Below, piece after piece: positions 11,025 to 21,913 of a stretch of 64,000 nt of DNA. Under the pieces are notes generated by a model that was not told where the DNA came from, did not search any database, and worked only from the letters and a program-made list of their open reading frames with translations. The first letter of the stretch is position 1. Every line of letters begins with the position of its first letter. Source of the DNA: Paraphysomonas bandaiensis (Eukaryota; Chrysophyceae). Both the position numbers and the translations under genes were made by a program. Where the stretch lies: the NCBI GenBank assembly GCA_965644295.1, contig CBFFRP010000410.1, positions 186,001-250,000 of the forward strand. Direction: 5' to 3'.

Positions 11025-11377
11025 GTTTGGTAAAGTCAATCGCTAGTAGTTATCCTGTATTCTATGTAGCAATGAAATACAGAATATACATGACTACAGT
11101 ATAGGAGTAGCTATTACAAGTATACAAAGAAACTGAAAATATAGTAGCTGTTAAAGATATGATTTGTAGAACAGAATGTTGATGTTGGTGAATGACGTGG
11201 TTCCTAACTCACAGGGCTACAACATCATAAACTTACTATATCTCCTATAATATCAATCAGTCAATATTGCACTAACTAAAAGCGTAAATTAATATTGTGA
11301 GCTACTTTAGCATGGATGGAAATTTTGGCGCGTCAACCAACCAATACATTGGAATTCGATATATTGTTACCGAACTG

Positions 11378-11726
11378 CATGACACTAGTGGGATGTGACA
11401 AAAAGTGAGTGAAGTTGTATAGCGAGGTCATCTCTTACGCTCAGATATGCTTCTCATTACCTTTGCTATTCTTTAAAATTCAGCTTATCCCTTATATACA
11501 TAACACTTTATCAAACCAAGTAATACCTATTTTGACTGTAGCTATTGGTTATAAACGAGAAACCCATTTAATTATTTTTTAGCTTCAGCGAAACTCGACA
11601 TAGTAGTATTATTTTAATACATTACGTACTCCAACACAGCAACGTTATATATTCTATGCATTCAGGTATGCATTAGCAGCTATTTTCTGATATACATCGA
11701 ACAGCAATACATATACGGATATACTT
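11378..11726. other. Intergenic region, no gene seen
   Basis: It starts with the hAT target duplication CATGACAC. The rest is AT-rich sequence downstream of the CDPK-like gene with no recognised feature. Confidence 0.5.
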
Positions 11727-13750
11727 TCATTCATTCTCTTCTGGTTCCAACATTCGTTTAGTTGATTGTACCAATACAGCATCGTAAAATGCCTTGAATT
11801 CGTCAAAAGTAATTCTGCCGTTATCGGAAATGTCTATAGCCTGAAAGAGAGCCTCGACATCAATATCAGTCTTGTCAGTACCATGAAAAAGCGGGTTGTT
11901 TTCGTCAAGAAATATACACCCAACGGCCAGTCTAAGCTCCTCAAGATCAATGTATCCCGTCTCGCTTATATCTTTATATAAACAAAGTGAGAAACAATTG
12001 AAAAACATGACGACGTCAGTCTCACCAAATATGTTGAAGTACATCCGGACGTCTGCATCGCTCTCATCCACAATATCTTCCTCGTCATCATCAGGTCTAA
12101 AGGCGACCATAGTAACCAAGAACTCCTTAAGGTCAACCCTGCCAGTCTTGTCTAGGATACATTACAGTTACAATGAAGCGAAATAAGCAACGCTGGTTAC
12201 GTTTTAAACATAACTACATAGTAAAAGACGTTTTATGGCGTACACTAAGATAATAGACACAGTAATACATACAAAGAATAAGACTTATCATAGATAGACG
12301 TACTTATGTCGAATATCTTGAACACTTTCCGCGTAGCAAGTTCATCCAGTCCACATTCTTTGAGTACTGATACAAACGTTGAATACGTCATATCACCCGA
12401 TGACAAATCCACATCAAATTCGATATCACTAGTGTCAACAGCGTTGACAATATTAACATTGGACGAGCTTGTGGCCTCACACTGAACTTCCCCAGAGGCT
12501 GTGCTTTGTAGGGACTCACTACGACTTCTAGAATATGATTGCAATATGACTTCTTTCAATCGCTTTAGCTTGTTTTCAAAGACTTCAGCGCTATCTCCAG
12601 TTCTCTTAGAATTATCACTGGACAATAGCAGAGGAAGGGCAGTCTTCAATTTTTCCTTCCTCGTCTGGTTTCCTTTGGCGATCTCGTTGTCCATGAAAAA
12701 CTTCTTCATCTTCTGACGTAAAGCGAGATTCTTCACGCGGGCATAGTACTCCTCTCCAAGGTCTCTATCGCTGATAGTATTCACCAACCATGGGTGGGCA
12801 AGTACCTCCTCAGCCGACAGGCGACTGCTTACAGATTTTCGTAGCAGTCGAGCCACCAGGTCCTTTGCCTCGATGGATATTGCATCCCATCCTTCACCAA
12901 CCATACGGAAAGGCCTGCCGTGCACAATCTGCTCTGGTCGATGGGGGTTAAACGCCTGGAACCCACTCAATAAAGCGTAAAGTGTACATCCTGCTTGCCA
13001 CAAATCCGATTTTGCTGAGTACTCTGAGTGAGTAAGGGACTCAGGTGCCACGTATCCACGTGTCCCTTGCACTCCTTTCGAATGGTAGTACTCTGATCCT
13101 TCCGGAAGTTTGACAACCATTCCAAAATCAATTATCTTCACAGGTGAATCTTCAGCTTCGTTTACAAGCATAATGTTCTCCAGCTTCAAATCTCGATGCA
13201 GATATCCACGCTTATGCATATCATCCAATGCGTGAATAACATCCTTGAAGGCACGAGCAATGTATAGCTCAGACACAGTTTTCCTCTCGTATATTCGTGT
13301 AAACATCTCCCCTCCAGCCAAATGCTCCATAACAATAACCGGAAGAGATTTGCGAAACTTTTTATTTGGAATATAGCCCGATTCAGTATCGTAGAAAATG
13401 CCGAGCATCTGTACAATACCCTTGATGCCGTTCAGCCCAGCCATAATGCCGATTTCTCGATGAATATCATCTTCCACTAGTCGACGACCGTGGTATCCAA
13501 AAAATTTCATTGCAACCAAACTTCCATCATGCTTACATGTTGCACTATATACTACCCCCATCCCCCCCTCACCAAGCAATTCACCTAGCTCATAATCTTC
13601 ATAATTAAGCATCTTAACAGACGGTAACTCTGTATTGATCTTCTCATCATCATTACTATGATCATTTTCATTATGATTTATATCAGGGATGTCTTGTTTT
13701 AATGATCCAGCATCCTCTGAATCACATTCTTTAGATTCCATACATCCCAT
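11727..13750 (-). CDS. CDPK-like calcium-dependent Ser/Thr protein kinase
   Basis: There are three exons: 13750-12304, 12151-12026 and 11971-11727 (605 aa). The N-terminus MGCMESKE carries a myristoylation glycine followed by a palmitoylatable Cys, so membrane attachment is likely. The kinase domain (about residues 52-325) shows LGEGGMGVVYSA, the ATP Lys in VAMKFFG, HRDLKLEN, DFGMV and an APE-like APESL. After a junction region come EF-hands with good loops: DINKTGRVDLKE, DISETGYIDLEE and DISDNGRITFDE; a fourth N-terminal one is degenerate. The first EF loop is assembled across intron 1 (152 nt) and the second across intron 2 (54 nt), which confirms both. It would couple Ca2+ to phosphorylation. 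It is divergent from NF-YA. Confidence 0.92.
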
Positions 13751-14421
13751 AGTGTGAATTAATTATAGTTCGATAGCTAGTTAATTATTCCAAATTATAG
13801 TGTTTAGTTAGCATGTAATGAATATTAGTGTAGTTTAATGGTGAAGTAGATGTAAGGAGATGTTAAGTAGTGATATGGTTGAAGGAGAAGGTATGTGATG
13901 GTTAATTATATATGTATGAGTTGGATCCTCTTGTGTGTGTATATAGTGAGCTGCCTTAACAATACACACACACATAGCTACGTAGTGTACATATAGAAGA
14001 CTATCATCAGAGATTATACGTATGTATGTACTATACGGCAATACTTCATACAACCACTTCATACAGTCATAATACACAGCAGTAGATTGTATACAATCTC
14101 AGTACAAGGAACACCTATAGAATCTAACGACTAATATTCAAAAAACACATATTCTAGAACTGAAATCGAAAATGTCGTTTCAAGATATCACCTCAACACC
14201 AAAGGAACAAAAAAATCGTCTTGCGATTGGTGATCAATTGAGCCAATCACAACGATAATATGACACAACACGCTCATCTCTATGGAGATGTATGTATATA
14301 TACATAGGCATGTACAGTACATATAGAACCAGTCAGCATGTATTGATAGGCAGTATTTAAACACACCTCATAAATCCATCCATATCATAGTAAGAAATCT
14401 AAAATACACTTGAATTCATTA
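13751..14421. promoter_or_regulatory. Bidirectional intergenic region, CDPK-like / NF-YA
   Basis: It separates two head-to-head genes. It contains CACAGCAGTA (14075-14084), close to the motif shared with other divergent promoters, a short GTATGTATGTAC, and an inverted CCAAT pair at 14226-14247. Promoter function is inferred from position. Confidence 0.5.
14226..14247. promoter_or_regulatory. Inverted pair of CCAAT boxes upstream of NF-YA
   Basis: ATTGG at 14226-14230 and CCAAT at 14243-14247, 12 bases apart and in opposite orientation, about 175 bp before the NF-YA start. NF-Y binds CCAAT, so self-regulation is possible. The function is inferred. Confidence 0.45.
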
Positions 14422-14856
14422 ATGGAGAATTCTAATGTCACATGGGCATCTACTGGTCGTCCAGGATCAATGGTAGATCAATCACATCCCATTACAATGC
14501 GTTCAGATTACAGTGATTACAATCAACCATCATATGATCAAAGAGGAGGGAATGGATATACACCAGTTACATATCCAGTACCACAAGTACAATCACAAGG
14601 TCCTGTATACGTTAATGCAAGACAGTATGCTCGTATCTTAAAGAGACGCGAGGCTCGTATGGCTTTAGCAAAACGTAAAAAAGTTGTGGATAAGAAGAAT
14701 TATTTGCATGAATCAAGACATAAGCATGCTTGTCGTCGTCCTAGAGGACCAGGAGGACGATTTCTTACCAAAGAAGAGTTAAAAGCACTTGCTGCTCAGC
14801 AATCAGCTGAAGAATCGGGAAAAGATAATAATGGGAATCCAACGGAGACTGTGTGA
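14422..14856 (+). CDS. NFYA: NF-YA / HAP2 CCAAT-binding factor subunit A
   Basis: An intronless frame of 144 aa from the ATG at 14422; the in-frame codon at 14410 is TTG. The NF-YA core is intact: VYVNARQYARILKRREAR is the helix that binds the NF-YB/NF-YC dimer, followed by a linker, then HESRHKHACRRPRGPGGRF, the CCAAT-contacting segment. The N-terminus is short and rich in Ser, Tyr and Pro, much smaller than the Gln-rich activation domain of animal proteins. The C-terminus is acidic and polar. It acts in the nucleus as the sequence-specific subunit of the NF-Y trimer. The partners are not in this window. It is divergent from the CDPK-like gene. Confidence 0.96.
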   Translation: MENSNVTWASTGRPGSMVDQSHPITMRSDYSDYNQPSYDQRGGNGYTPVTYPVPQVQSQGPVYVNARQYARILKRREARMALAKRKKVVDKKNYLHESRHKHACRRPRGPGGRFLTKEELKALAAQQSAEESGKDNNGNPTETV

Positions 14857-16801
14857 TGGCAAATGGCTTCATATTTCATTGGCTTATTTGGCTGCAGTGA
14901 AGTTATTTTTGTTTTACGAATGTTGTGTTGTAATATGTATAGCTAAACTAATTATAATTACGTAGTTATTTCATTGTGTTTTCAGTTTAGTCGTTGCTTC
15001 ATGCTTCATTGCTTAACACATACGGAAAATTGAGGTTTCCAGGCCTACACTATATAATCTCTTCCACTAATGCCTTTTCAAAGGGGGATGATTTCATGTC
15101 ATCTCACTATAATGTATCAAGTATATTATTAGACCTAGCTATAATGGTTAAGTTATGATTCAATCGCATTCAATGTTGTATGATTCAATAAAATCTGTGT
15201 TAAGCTTAGAAATACGAAACAGAGATTATGGCAGTAGAGCTCAGAGAAACTCAAAGCAATAGAGCATAGCTTAGCAATGCTTTATATCTAATAGGGTCAG
15301 AAATAGTGAAAGATATGTCGACATGGACTGGAGTCCACCTTCTAGATAAGGCATGAGATTTTTTATTTCACGACACTGACTTTTTATTGAACAGACAACT
15401 TTCATTTCTAATGGAAACAATATACAGAGTCGGAAGTCCTGCAGTAATGACTGAGTTGAGTAATTGGTGCAACATCATTGTCTTTATTGAGATTTGAAAA
15501 CCACAAGTGATGGGATTGTTCCAGATTGCACATCGATATGAGGAATTAGTATGCCTTGGACGGAGGTGGTGTACATGTTCTATTTTGAACCAGACTTTTT
15601 GGTTAAACAGGTGATTTATATATACATGGTGAAGTGCGTGAATAAGGAGTAAGTAATACTACTCTATCTAGCAGGGCTGCGAATCAATTAATTGTCAATT
15701 ATTGAAATTGGGACATCAAATCATAATTGCAATTTTAATTGACTCCAGCTCTGCTATCTAGGTATAAAGATAATTGGAAAGTGATTAGGAAATTGATAAA
15801 CAGCGACGTACATGATGTCACAATTTATAGAATTAAATTTAAGAGGCATACTCAGGATTAAAAGCAACACTTGAGACACTTGAAATGCTAGTGTGTTATT
15901 ATATTATATAAATGTTATATTAGTTGTAGCAGTGGTTGCTATATATAATATGGCGACTTCAAAGAAACGAAATAAGTGACAGCAATTATGGGTGATAGTA
16001 ACAGCGCTTACAGACTAAGTGACAGCAATATTTATACCCCTCTTTCTTAAATAACACTAAATATATTTTAAATATTGTTTAAATTATATGAAATAGCATG
16101 ATGTATTTGACTGGTTTTGGCATTACTCCATAGTTGAGTTTAATTGAATAATAATCAATATAACATCTTTGATTGTAGTCCTGGGGCTCTGATGACCTAG
16201 GAGACAATGCTTGACGGACTTAGGAGACCCACTCTGTTCAGGGTTTGGGTCACGTTGTGTTGGTCAGATGTCATATCATCATATCATACACACCAGGTAT
16301 ATCATATCATTATGGTACTCATTAATGGCCTCTTATTGAGTACCCAATTAATTTCTGGGCCAGTACCCCTCAATTATAATGGTCATTAAAAGTGTATGCC
16401 CCGGCAAGTATAATGGTATTACGGTTAATGTTTTCCAGGCCTTGATATACACTGCATTAGCAGGTAGCAGGGTCAAGATAAATATATGCTTAGTCTGTAT
16501 CCTATTGAATTTTGTATTTAAAGTGGGATTTTACTTTTAAAAGAGCTATGAAACGCTATGAATCAAGATAATACATTTAAGTTAAGATGTCAGACTCATA
16601 GTTAAGAACTGAGACAAAAGTACATAAGATACAATACAAACTAACTATTTGCAACGGTATTATAAATACAAAAACACCAAGACCACACCAAATTTGATTG
16701 GCGTTTCCAAAACAGTTAATAAGAAAAAAATAGTCAATACAACAAACAAACAAACAACAAATAAACAAATATATGAACTCCTCAGGAAAGGCAATTCCAC
16801 T
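14857..16801. other. Long intergenic region with one MITE
   Basis: No gene is recognised; a 60-codon frame at 16207-16389 has no supporting content. The region holds the 82-bp MITE at 15672 and AT-rich sequence between convergent genes. Confidence 0.5.
15672..15753 (+). mobile_element. 82-bp hAT-like MITE with perfect 8-bp target duplication
   Basis: It starts CAGGGCTGCGAATCAATT and ends AATTGACTCCAGCTCTG, imperfect inverted ends. It is flanked on both sides by CTATCTAG (15664-15671 and 15754-15761). The 8-bp duplication and CAGGG-type ends indicate hAT mobilisation. Related copies lie at 28762-28826 and 51325-51373. Confidence 0.85.
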
Positions 16802-19800
16802 CTAAACTTTACGGTCAACTTCCAATACACGTATTACTCTGTTGAGCTCTTCGATAGTAAAAGGTTTGTGTATTACAGCATTCGCACCATGTTCAAGAAA
16901 TAATATCGTGTCAGCTTCCAAAACATTTCCAGTTAGTCCCACAATAGGGAGCAAACACCCCTGTGCACGTAGTATCTTTGATGCTACAGGTCCATTCATA
17001 ACTGGCATCTAAAGTTGTAATGTGTTAGTACATAAGAACAGAAGGTTTTCGCTGGCATTCAGCAATATGTAAGAACAAAATGCACGTAGTTCATACCATT
17101 AACTCAACATACGACAGTTAGTTTTGTTACCTCATAATCAAGAATAATCATGTCTATTTGACTATCCATGTTAGCATGTTGTATCACTTTTTCAATGCAG
17201 TCCTTTCCATCAACTGCCTGAAAACATATGTACCCTGCGCTTCGAAGTAGGCGACAAACCATTTTACGACACATTGGCGAATCATCTACCACAAGTACTG
17301 TTTTAATATTAGCTGCATCTGAACACAAAGGTAATGCGTTGGAATTTGACGCCTCTTGGTGTCGCGAAGTCAAAGCTGCTCCTGGTGAAGCATCCCTACT
17401 TACACTGCGGCACTTGTAAGTAGAAGGAGTGGTGGAATTCGACTGAGAAACATATACTGGCAATTCAACAATAAATGATGAACCGAAACCAGATCCCTCT
17501 GATTCACACGATATGGTGCCATTATGGTGTTCAACTATGTTTTTCGCAATCCATAGCCCCAACCCAGACCCCTGTACGGCCTAAAACATTGTAAACATGG
17601 TAGCATGTAATACACATGAAGACCTGTAGTGCGTTTGCAGCATACTGCCAGCCCTCGTTAAATACACTACGTATACACTCCCGAGACAAGCCTATGCCAT
17701 TATCTCGAACTGTGAGAACCACACTACCACTCTCCACATATGTGTCTTTACACTTGGAGTCGATGCTGTAACGGTGAATGCTGTTTTGATTCCACTTCAC
17801 TGATACGAAATGTTACAAGATATAATCGCAATAATTATACCACATTCTACTAAAATCCAGGCCAAATAGCATAATACTTACCAGATATAATCACGTTTCC
17901 TCCGCGTTGAGTAAACTTAAGTGCGTTCGAAATGAGATTTCGCAGCACTTGACTTAACTTCCTGCTGTCACCAAGTACACATAAGTTAGTCATGTCTTCG
18001 TTCGGTATCACATCAAGGGAAGTACAACCCCCATTTGAAAAAGGGTGAACGGAACTATGAGAGGAAGTTAGAACAGCAGTTACTGCTGCAGTTAATTCTG
18101 AGAATGGTCCTTGGTTTACAGGCACTCTCTCTAATGAGGCATCAGTACTGTCAGTTTCGCAGTCAAATACTAAATCGACACCAGCCTCTCTTGCCTGAAC
18201 ATCAAAAAGTCTAGCGGTATCTAGAAAGAGCTGCACTATCGCAATCATTTCTTTTTGTATTTTCATGTGACCGAACTTGATGTGGTCGTATTGCAGTAGG
18301 TCGTTCAATATCAATATTGCTGCATCAGTGCTGCTGTCGACACATTCCAACATGTCGATTACGTCTTTCATTTTACCTCCAAGAGAGTCAGCAGTATCAA
18401 CTGGAGTAGTAGTGCCTTGTCTTTTGGATGCTGCGTCGGTTTCTGGGTTTAATACTTGCAGCTCACGCGATACCAGTTTGATGCCCAGGCTGACAGTGGT
18501 AAGAGGTGTGCGTATCTCTGCAATAAACACAAAGTGACAAGCCTTAAGATAATAAAACACACTACTCCTGTATAGTTCCCCATACATATTTATCATGTTG
18601 TACAATAACATTGTAATGAAACTATACTCTTACCATGGCTGATATACCGAACAAAATTTCGCTTCGCGGAGTCTATTTCTTTAGTACGCTTAAACACCAC
18701 TGTATCGTACCCCACAAATTGAATTGCGCACGCTATTATCATTGCTACTGTAATCACACATGTGTAAATCGGGTTGTTCGTGTGAAAAGTATTCGAATAG
18801 ATATCATCTCTGTATACTTTTATCGTGTAGGTGAAATTACTGCTACCAAGAGACACGGGGAATTCCACCATATCTTCCTCATACTTGTCCTCGATTCGAC
18901 ATCCCTTACCCTTGTAGACTGCATTTCCGTTGACAAAGGTATAGCAATAACTCCCTTCTCCATCAGACAACACGACATTTAGACCATTCGTAGATGACAA
19001 TACGGATTTAGTAAACATGACACCCCAATTGAAGACGGCAGACATAGACCCAACATGTAAATACTGCTGACCTTTAATAGTGACAATAATGGAAGATGAG
19101 GCCACATCAGGAGCAATAACACTAGTGTTATCGACGGGGAGCATAAGGGGGTATAAAAGAACGGCAGCGGGTCGAAAATTTGCATCCTCGATGAGTTGTA
19201 CGACTCGCGATATACCCATACACTTCTCTCCTATACTAGTAATAGACTCAGAACCATTACTGTCATATTTTCGGACGCAATCGTATATACGATCAATAGT
19301 CCATACGCGTTCCTTTTCTGAGTAGATGTTGAACATTAACGCATCTTTATTTATAGATGGGTTAGCTATCTGAACAATCGGTAGAATTAACTCATTTTTT
19401 CCGAAAGGATAATAATTAGTGACAGTGTAGACACTAGAAGTCGTGTGATTGACAGCGAATATACCATTTTCCCTCACGCTCATTGCAGCATCCGTATATC
19501 CGGACGACGTATAAAACTCCTCAGCAAAAGCAACAAATGATTCCATTTGACTAGGAAGAACTTTAGGCTCATGATTACATGTACGTATATCAGCCATTGC
19601 AACTAAAGAATACGCAAATATATTATATTCATCAATATCAACCGTACAATTAGGCCAATTAGATGGATAAGGACAACGTGTAAGTAATAAGGACCTGAGA
19701 CTATGTAATGCTGATACTTTCGTCACCATACTCTCCATACTGTATCTCTCCATATGATCTGTGAGAGATATGAATGATAGCTTCTCAACCCTCATCTCTT

Positions 19801-19921
19801 CATCATTCAGTATGGTGTATGAGAAGTATCCTCCTATAATACCAGTAGCAAATAGACAGAAGAGTAATGGGAGCCTCCATAGGCTTAATCCATCACATGA
19901 TTGGAATGAATCTTTGTTCAT
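16802..19921 (-). CDS. Hybrid sensor histidine kinase with extracellular sensor domain
   Basis: There are five exons: 19921-18634, 18517-17882, 17799-17624, 17580-17131 and 17008-16802 (918 aa; introns 116, 82, 43 and 122 nt). An N-terminal membrane segment (LPLLFCLFATGIIGGYF) and a second near residue 395 enclose about 350 extracellular residues resembling a CHASE-type sensor. Then come HisKA with FVRYISHEIRTPL (His429, its codon neighbour split by intron 1) and HATPase with the N box LRNLISNALKFT, G1 VRDNGIGLS and G2 GSGLGLWIAK. The C-terminal receiver has VVDDSP, phospho-acceptor Asp848 in IILDYEMPVMNG, LTGN and the HKPF Lys. It would sense an external signal and pass phosphate through an HPt protein. 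The ligand is unknown. Confidence 0.93.
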
Positions 19922-20556
19922 GTGATGTGATGAAGAGGATGGATTGATACTCGGCTTGAATGGGAGTGCTATTGCCTCATAGTGATGATGTATCGATAGA
20001 TCTCAATGTATGTATGTATGTATGTACTGATGTATGGTGTAGCTCATCATAACATGTGTATGTATATGATACACTGAGTAGCTATGTGAGAGGTAACGAA
20101 GTCTAGAATTATCCGTCATGTCCAATCACATCCTCAAGAAGTATATCGTACTTCAACAATGACGGACATCGTACTGCAGTTCTAGGTATACAGTGGTGGG
20201 AAGCTGTATGATGTACAGCAATATCTACAGTGTACTGCAGTGTGTATGTATGTATGTATGTATGTATGTATGTATGTATGTATGTATGTATGTATGTATG
20301 TATGTATGTATGTATGTATGTATGTATGTATGTATGTATGTATGTATGTATGTATGTATGTATGTATGTATGTATGTATGTATGTATGTATGTATGTATG
20401 TATGTATGTATGTATGTATGTATGTATGTATGTATGTATGTATGTATGTATGTATGTATGTATGTATGTATGTATGTATGTATGTATGTATGTATGTATG
20501 TATGTATGTATGTATGTATGTATGTATGTATGTATGTATGTATGTATGTATGTATG

Positions 20557-20587
<31 letters not shown>

Positions 20588-20789
20588 GTATGTATGTATG
20601 TATGTATGTATGTATGTATGTATGTATGTATGTATGTATGTATGTATGTATGTATGTATGTATGTATATGTATGTATGGTGTAATGGTAGGGTACACCGC
20701 ATAGTTGTGTATGGAGTGGTTATGGTGGTGCACACAGGTATGTATATTCCAGGAACTAAAGTACATTTCAGACACTATCCGTATATACA
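19922..20789. promoter_or_regulatory. Bidirectional intergenic region, histidine kinase / DUF4602-like gene
   Basis: It lies between head-to-head genes and is dominated by the (TATG)n array at 20242-20678. Just before the array are palindrome-like TACTGCAG motifs (20172 and 20233), variants of the motif seen in other divergent regions. Confidence 0.5.
20242..20678. repeat. (GTAT)n tetranucleotide microsatellite
   Basis: About 437 bp of GTAT units with a single-base variant (GTAA) near 20584. Open frames through it (Met-Tyr-Val-Cys or Ile-His-Thr-Tyr repeats) are artefacts. Confidence 0.97.
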
Positions 20790-21287
20790 ATGCCAGATAC
20801 CATTTCAAAGCCAAAGAAACCCGTTCAAACATTTTATTGTCCAGATGTATCACTTCCTTCAGATATTATCGAGAAACGGTCCAGGAAACGACAGAGGCTG
20901 GAAGATCCCTCATATAACGCTAAAGAGTCAGAGAGAGCTACATTTAACAAATTATTTGAATCAGTTAAAGATTTAGGCTCTGTTGGTTTAGTTGGTAAGA
21001 AGCGTAAGATGTATAAAGAGGATAAGCTTACGAAGCTCGGTGCTCCACCTGCAAAAGAGCCAACAATGCCATTCAAGATGAAAATGGGGATATTAGCTGG
21101 ACGTAAAAAACGAGAAAATAGACAAGCACAAGAAATTAAGATATCTGGCGAAGTTGTTGCGAAATCTGTTGGTAAATCTAGCAAGCCTCAACGGACAAAG
21201 CAAGACAAAGGCTTTGATGTGCAAACAAAAGGAGGAGTATTAAAGCTAAAAAAGGATAAGTTGCCTAGTAGACTTTGGAAAAAGTAG
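20790..21287 (+). CDS. DUF4602 (C1orf131-like) basic nucleolar-type protein
   Basis: An intronless frame of 165 aa from the ATG at 20790. It is Lys/Arg-rich with basic clusters (EKRSRKRQR, GKKRKMYK). The segment FNKLFESVKDLGSVGLVGKK is followed by MPFKMKMGILAGRKKRENR and SGEVV, an order that recalls the DUF4602/C1orf131 family, proteins found with small-subunit ribosome assembly factors. No enzymatic motif is seen. A role in nucleolar pre-ribosome assembly is inferred from that resemblance only. The (TATG)n array sits immediately upstream. Confidence 0.55.
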   Translation: MPDTISKPKKPVQTFYCPDVSLPSDIIEKRSRKRQRLEDPSYNAKESERATFNKLFESVKDLGSVGLVGKKRKMYKEDKLTKLGAPPAKEPTMPFKMKMGILAGRKKRENRQAQEIKISGEVVAKSVGKSSKPQRTKQDKGFDVQTKGGVLKLKKDKLPSRLWKK

Positions 21288-21913
21288 ATTTATGTTGTTT
21301 AATGCTTTAATTAATATACGTAGTTTAGTAAAATCTCTCTTGGTAATGTGTATTGTACTGCTCGGATATGTAGAAATATTTCTCTCTGATGACTCTTCCT
21401 CAACATCACTCTTGATACCTGTTACTTAGTACATAGTAACACTTACTTCTATTCACACTTAGTAACACATTACATTAGTATCTACATTATTATACATTAA
21501 CATATTACATCTCCTCGGTTAATATTTTCATACTCTGATGGCCCAGCACCATATGAGAAGAGATATAAGGTGTATAATCAGGGTAAAATGCAACGACTCC
21601 TACGAAGCACTACAGCCAGAAAGTTTCAGTATTTTATCATCATCTTAACATATGGCTTTCGTTGCAATCCAGATTAAGTGTAGTCTAGTCCTAGCTGTGT
21701 GAAGTTTTTACACATCATTAAAAAATATTCGATATTTCTAATATCGCGTCGTCTGAGATTTAAGACTAAAAATAGATTACGATAGGCTGTGTTAAATATC
21801 TGCATCTAAAGTATCTTTGCTTAATTAGCAATACATGTGCTCATGCAAAACAACTGACAACCAATGAAATATGTTGAGCGCACGTAATTTACTAATAAAT
21901 TGTACAATAGTGC
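21288..21913. other. Intergenic region between convergent genes
   Basis: No open frame of note and no repeat recognised. It probably contains the 3' ends of both neighbours. Confidence 0.5.

Larger units (their letters stand above)
6766..11296 (+). mobile_element. Ty1/copia retrotransposon, 5'-truncated
   Basis: A copia gag-pol frame is bracketed by two perfect 38-bp direct repeats (6766-6803 and 10987-11024) starting GTATTGAACTACAACC. hAT sequence resumes after about 11291, and ATATTGTGAG occurs on both sides (about 6751-6760 and 11292-11301), so insertion into the outer hAT is clear. I read the 3' repeat as the start of a 3' LTR of roughly 280-310 bp. The 5' repeat would then be an LTR remnant left by a deletion that also removed the primer-binding site and the gag N-terminus. 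Exact LTR ends are not settled. Confidence 0.8.
5566..11377 (-). mobile_element. Outer, old hAT transposon split by two later insertions
   Basis: The left end CAGGGTTCAGTAACAATATA (5566) is matched by the inverted right end ATATATTGTTACCGAACTG (ends 11377). Eight-base target duplications flank it: CATGACAG at 5558-5565 and CATGACAC at 11378-11385, 7 of 8 identical. The pieces 5566-5751, 6488-6760 and about 11291-11377 align in order with the reverse-oriented relatives at 32298 and 5752, including the stretch encoding the acidic C-terminal tail. It is interrupted by a second hAT copy and by a copia retrotransposon. An inner part of the element is also deleted (oligo-A tract near 6612). It has no intact transposase. 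Confidence 0.85.

Noticed and set aside
14410-14421. NF-YA start at 14410
   Set aside because: That codon is TTG; the first ATG in frame is at 14422.
20193-20976. Long open frames encoding repeating Met-Tyr-Val-Cys or Ile-His-Thr-Tyr
   Set aside because: They are translations of the tetranucleotide microsatellite, open in several phases on both strands. The same applies at 1604-2079, 47816-49142, 54379-54984 and 60396-60624.
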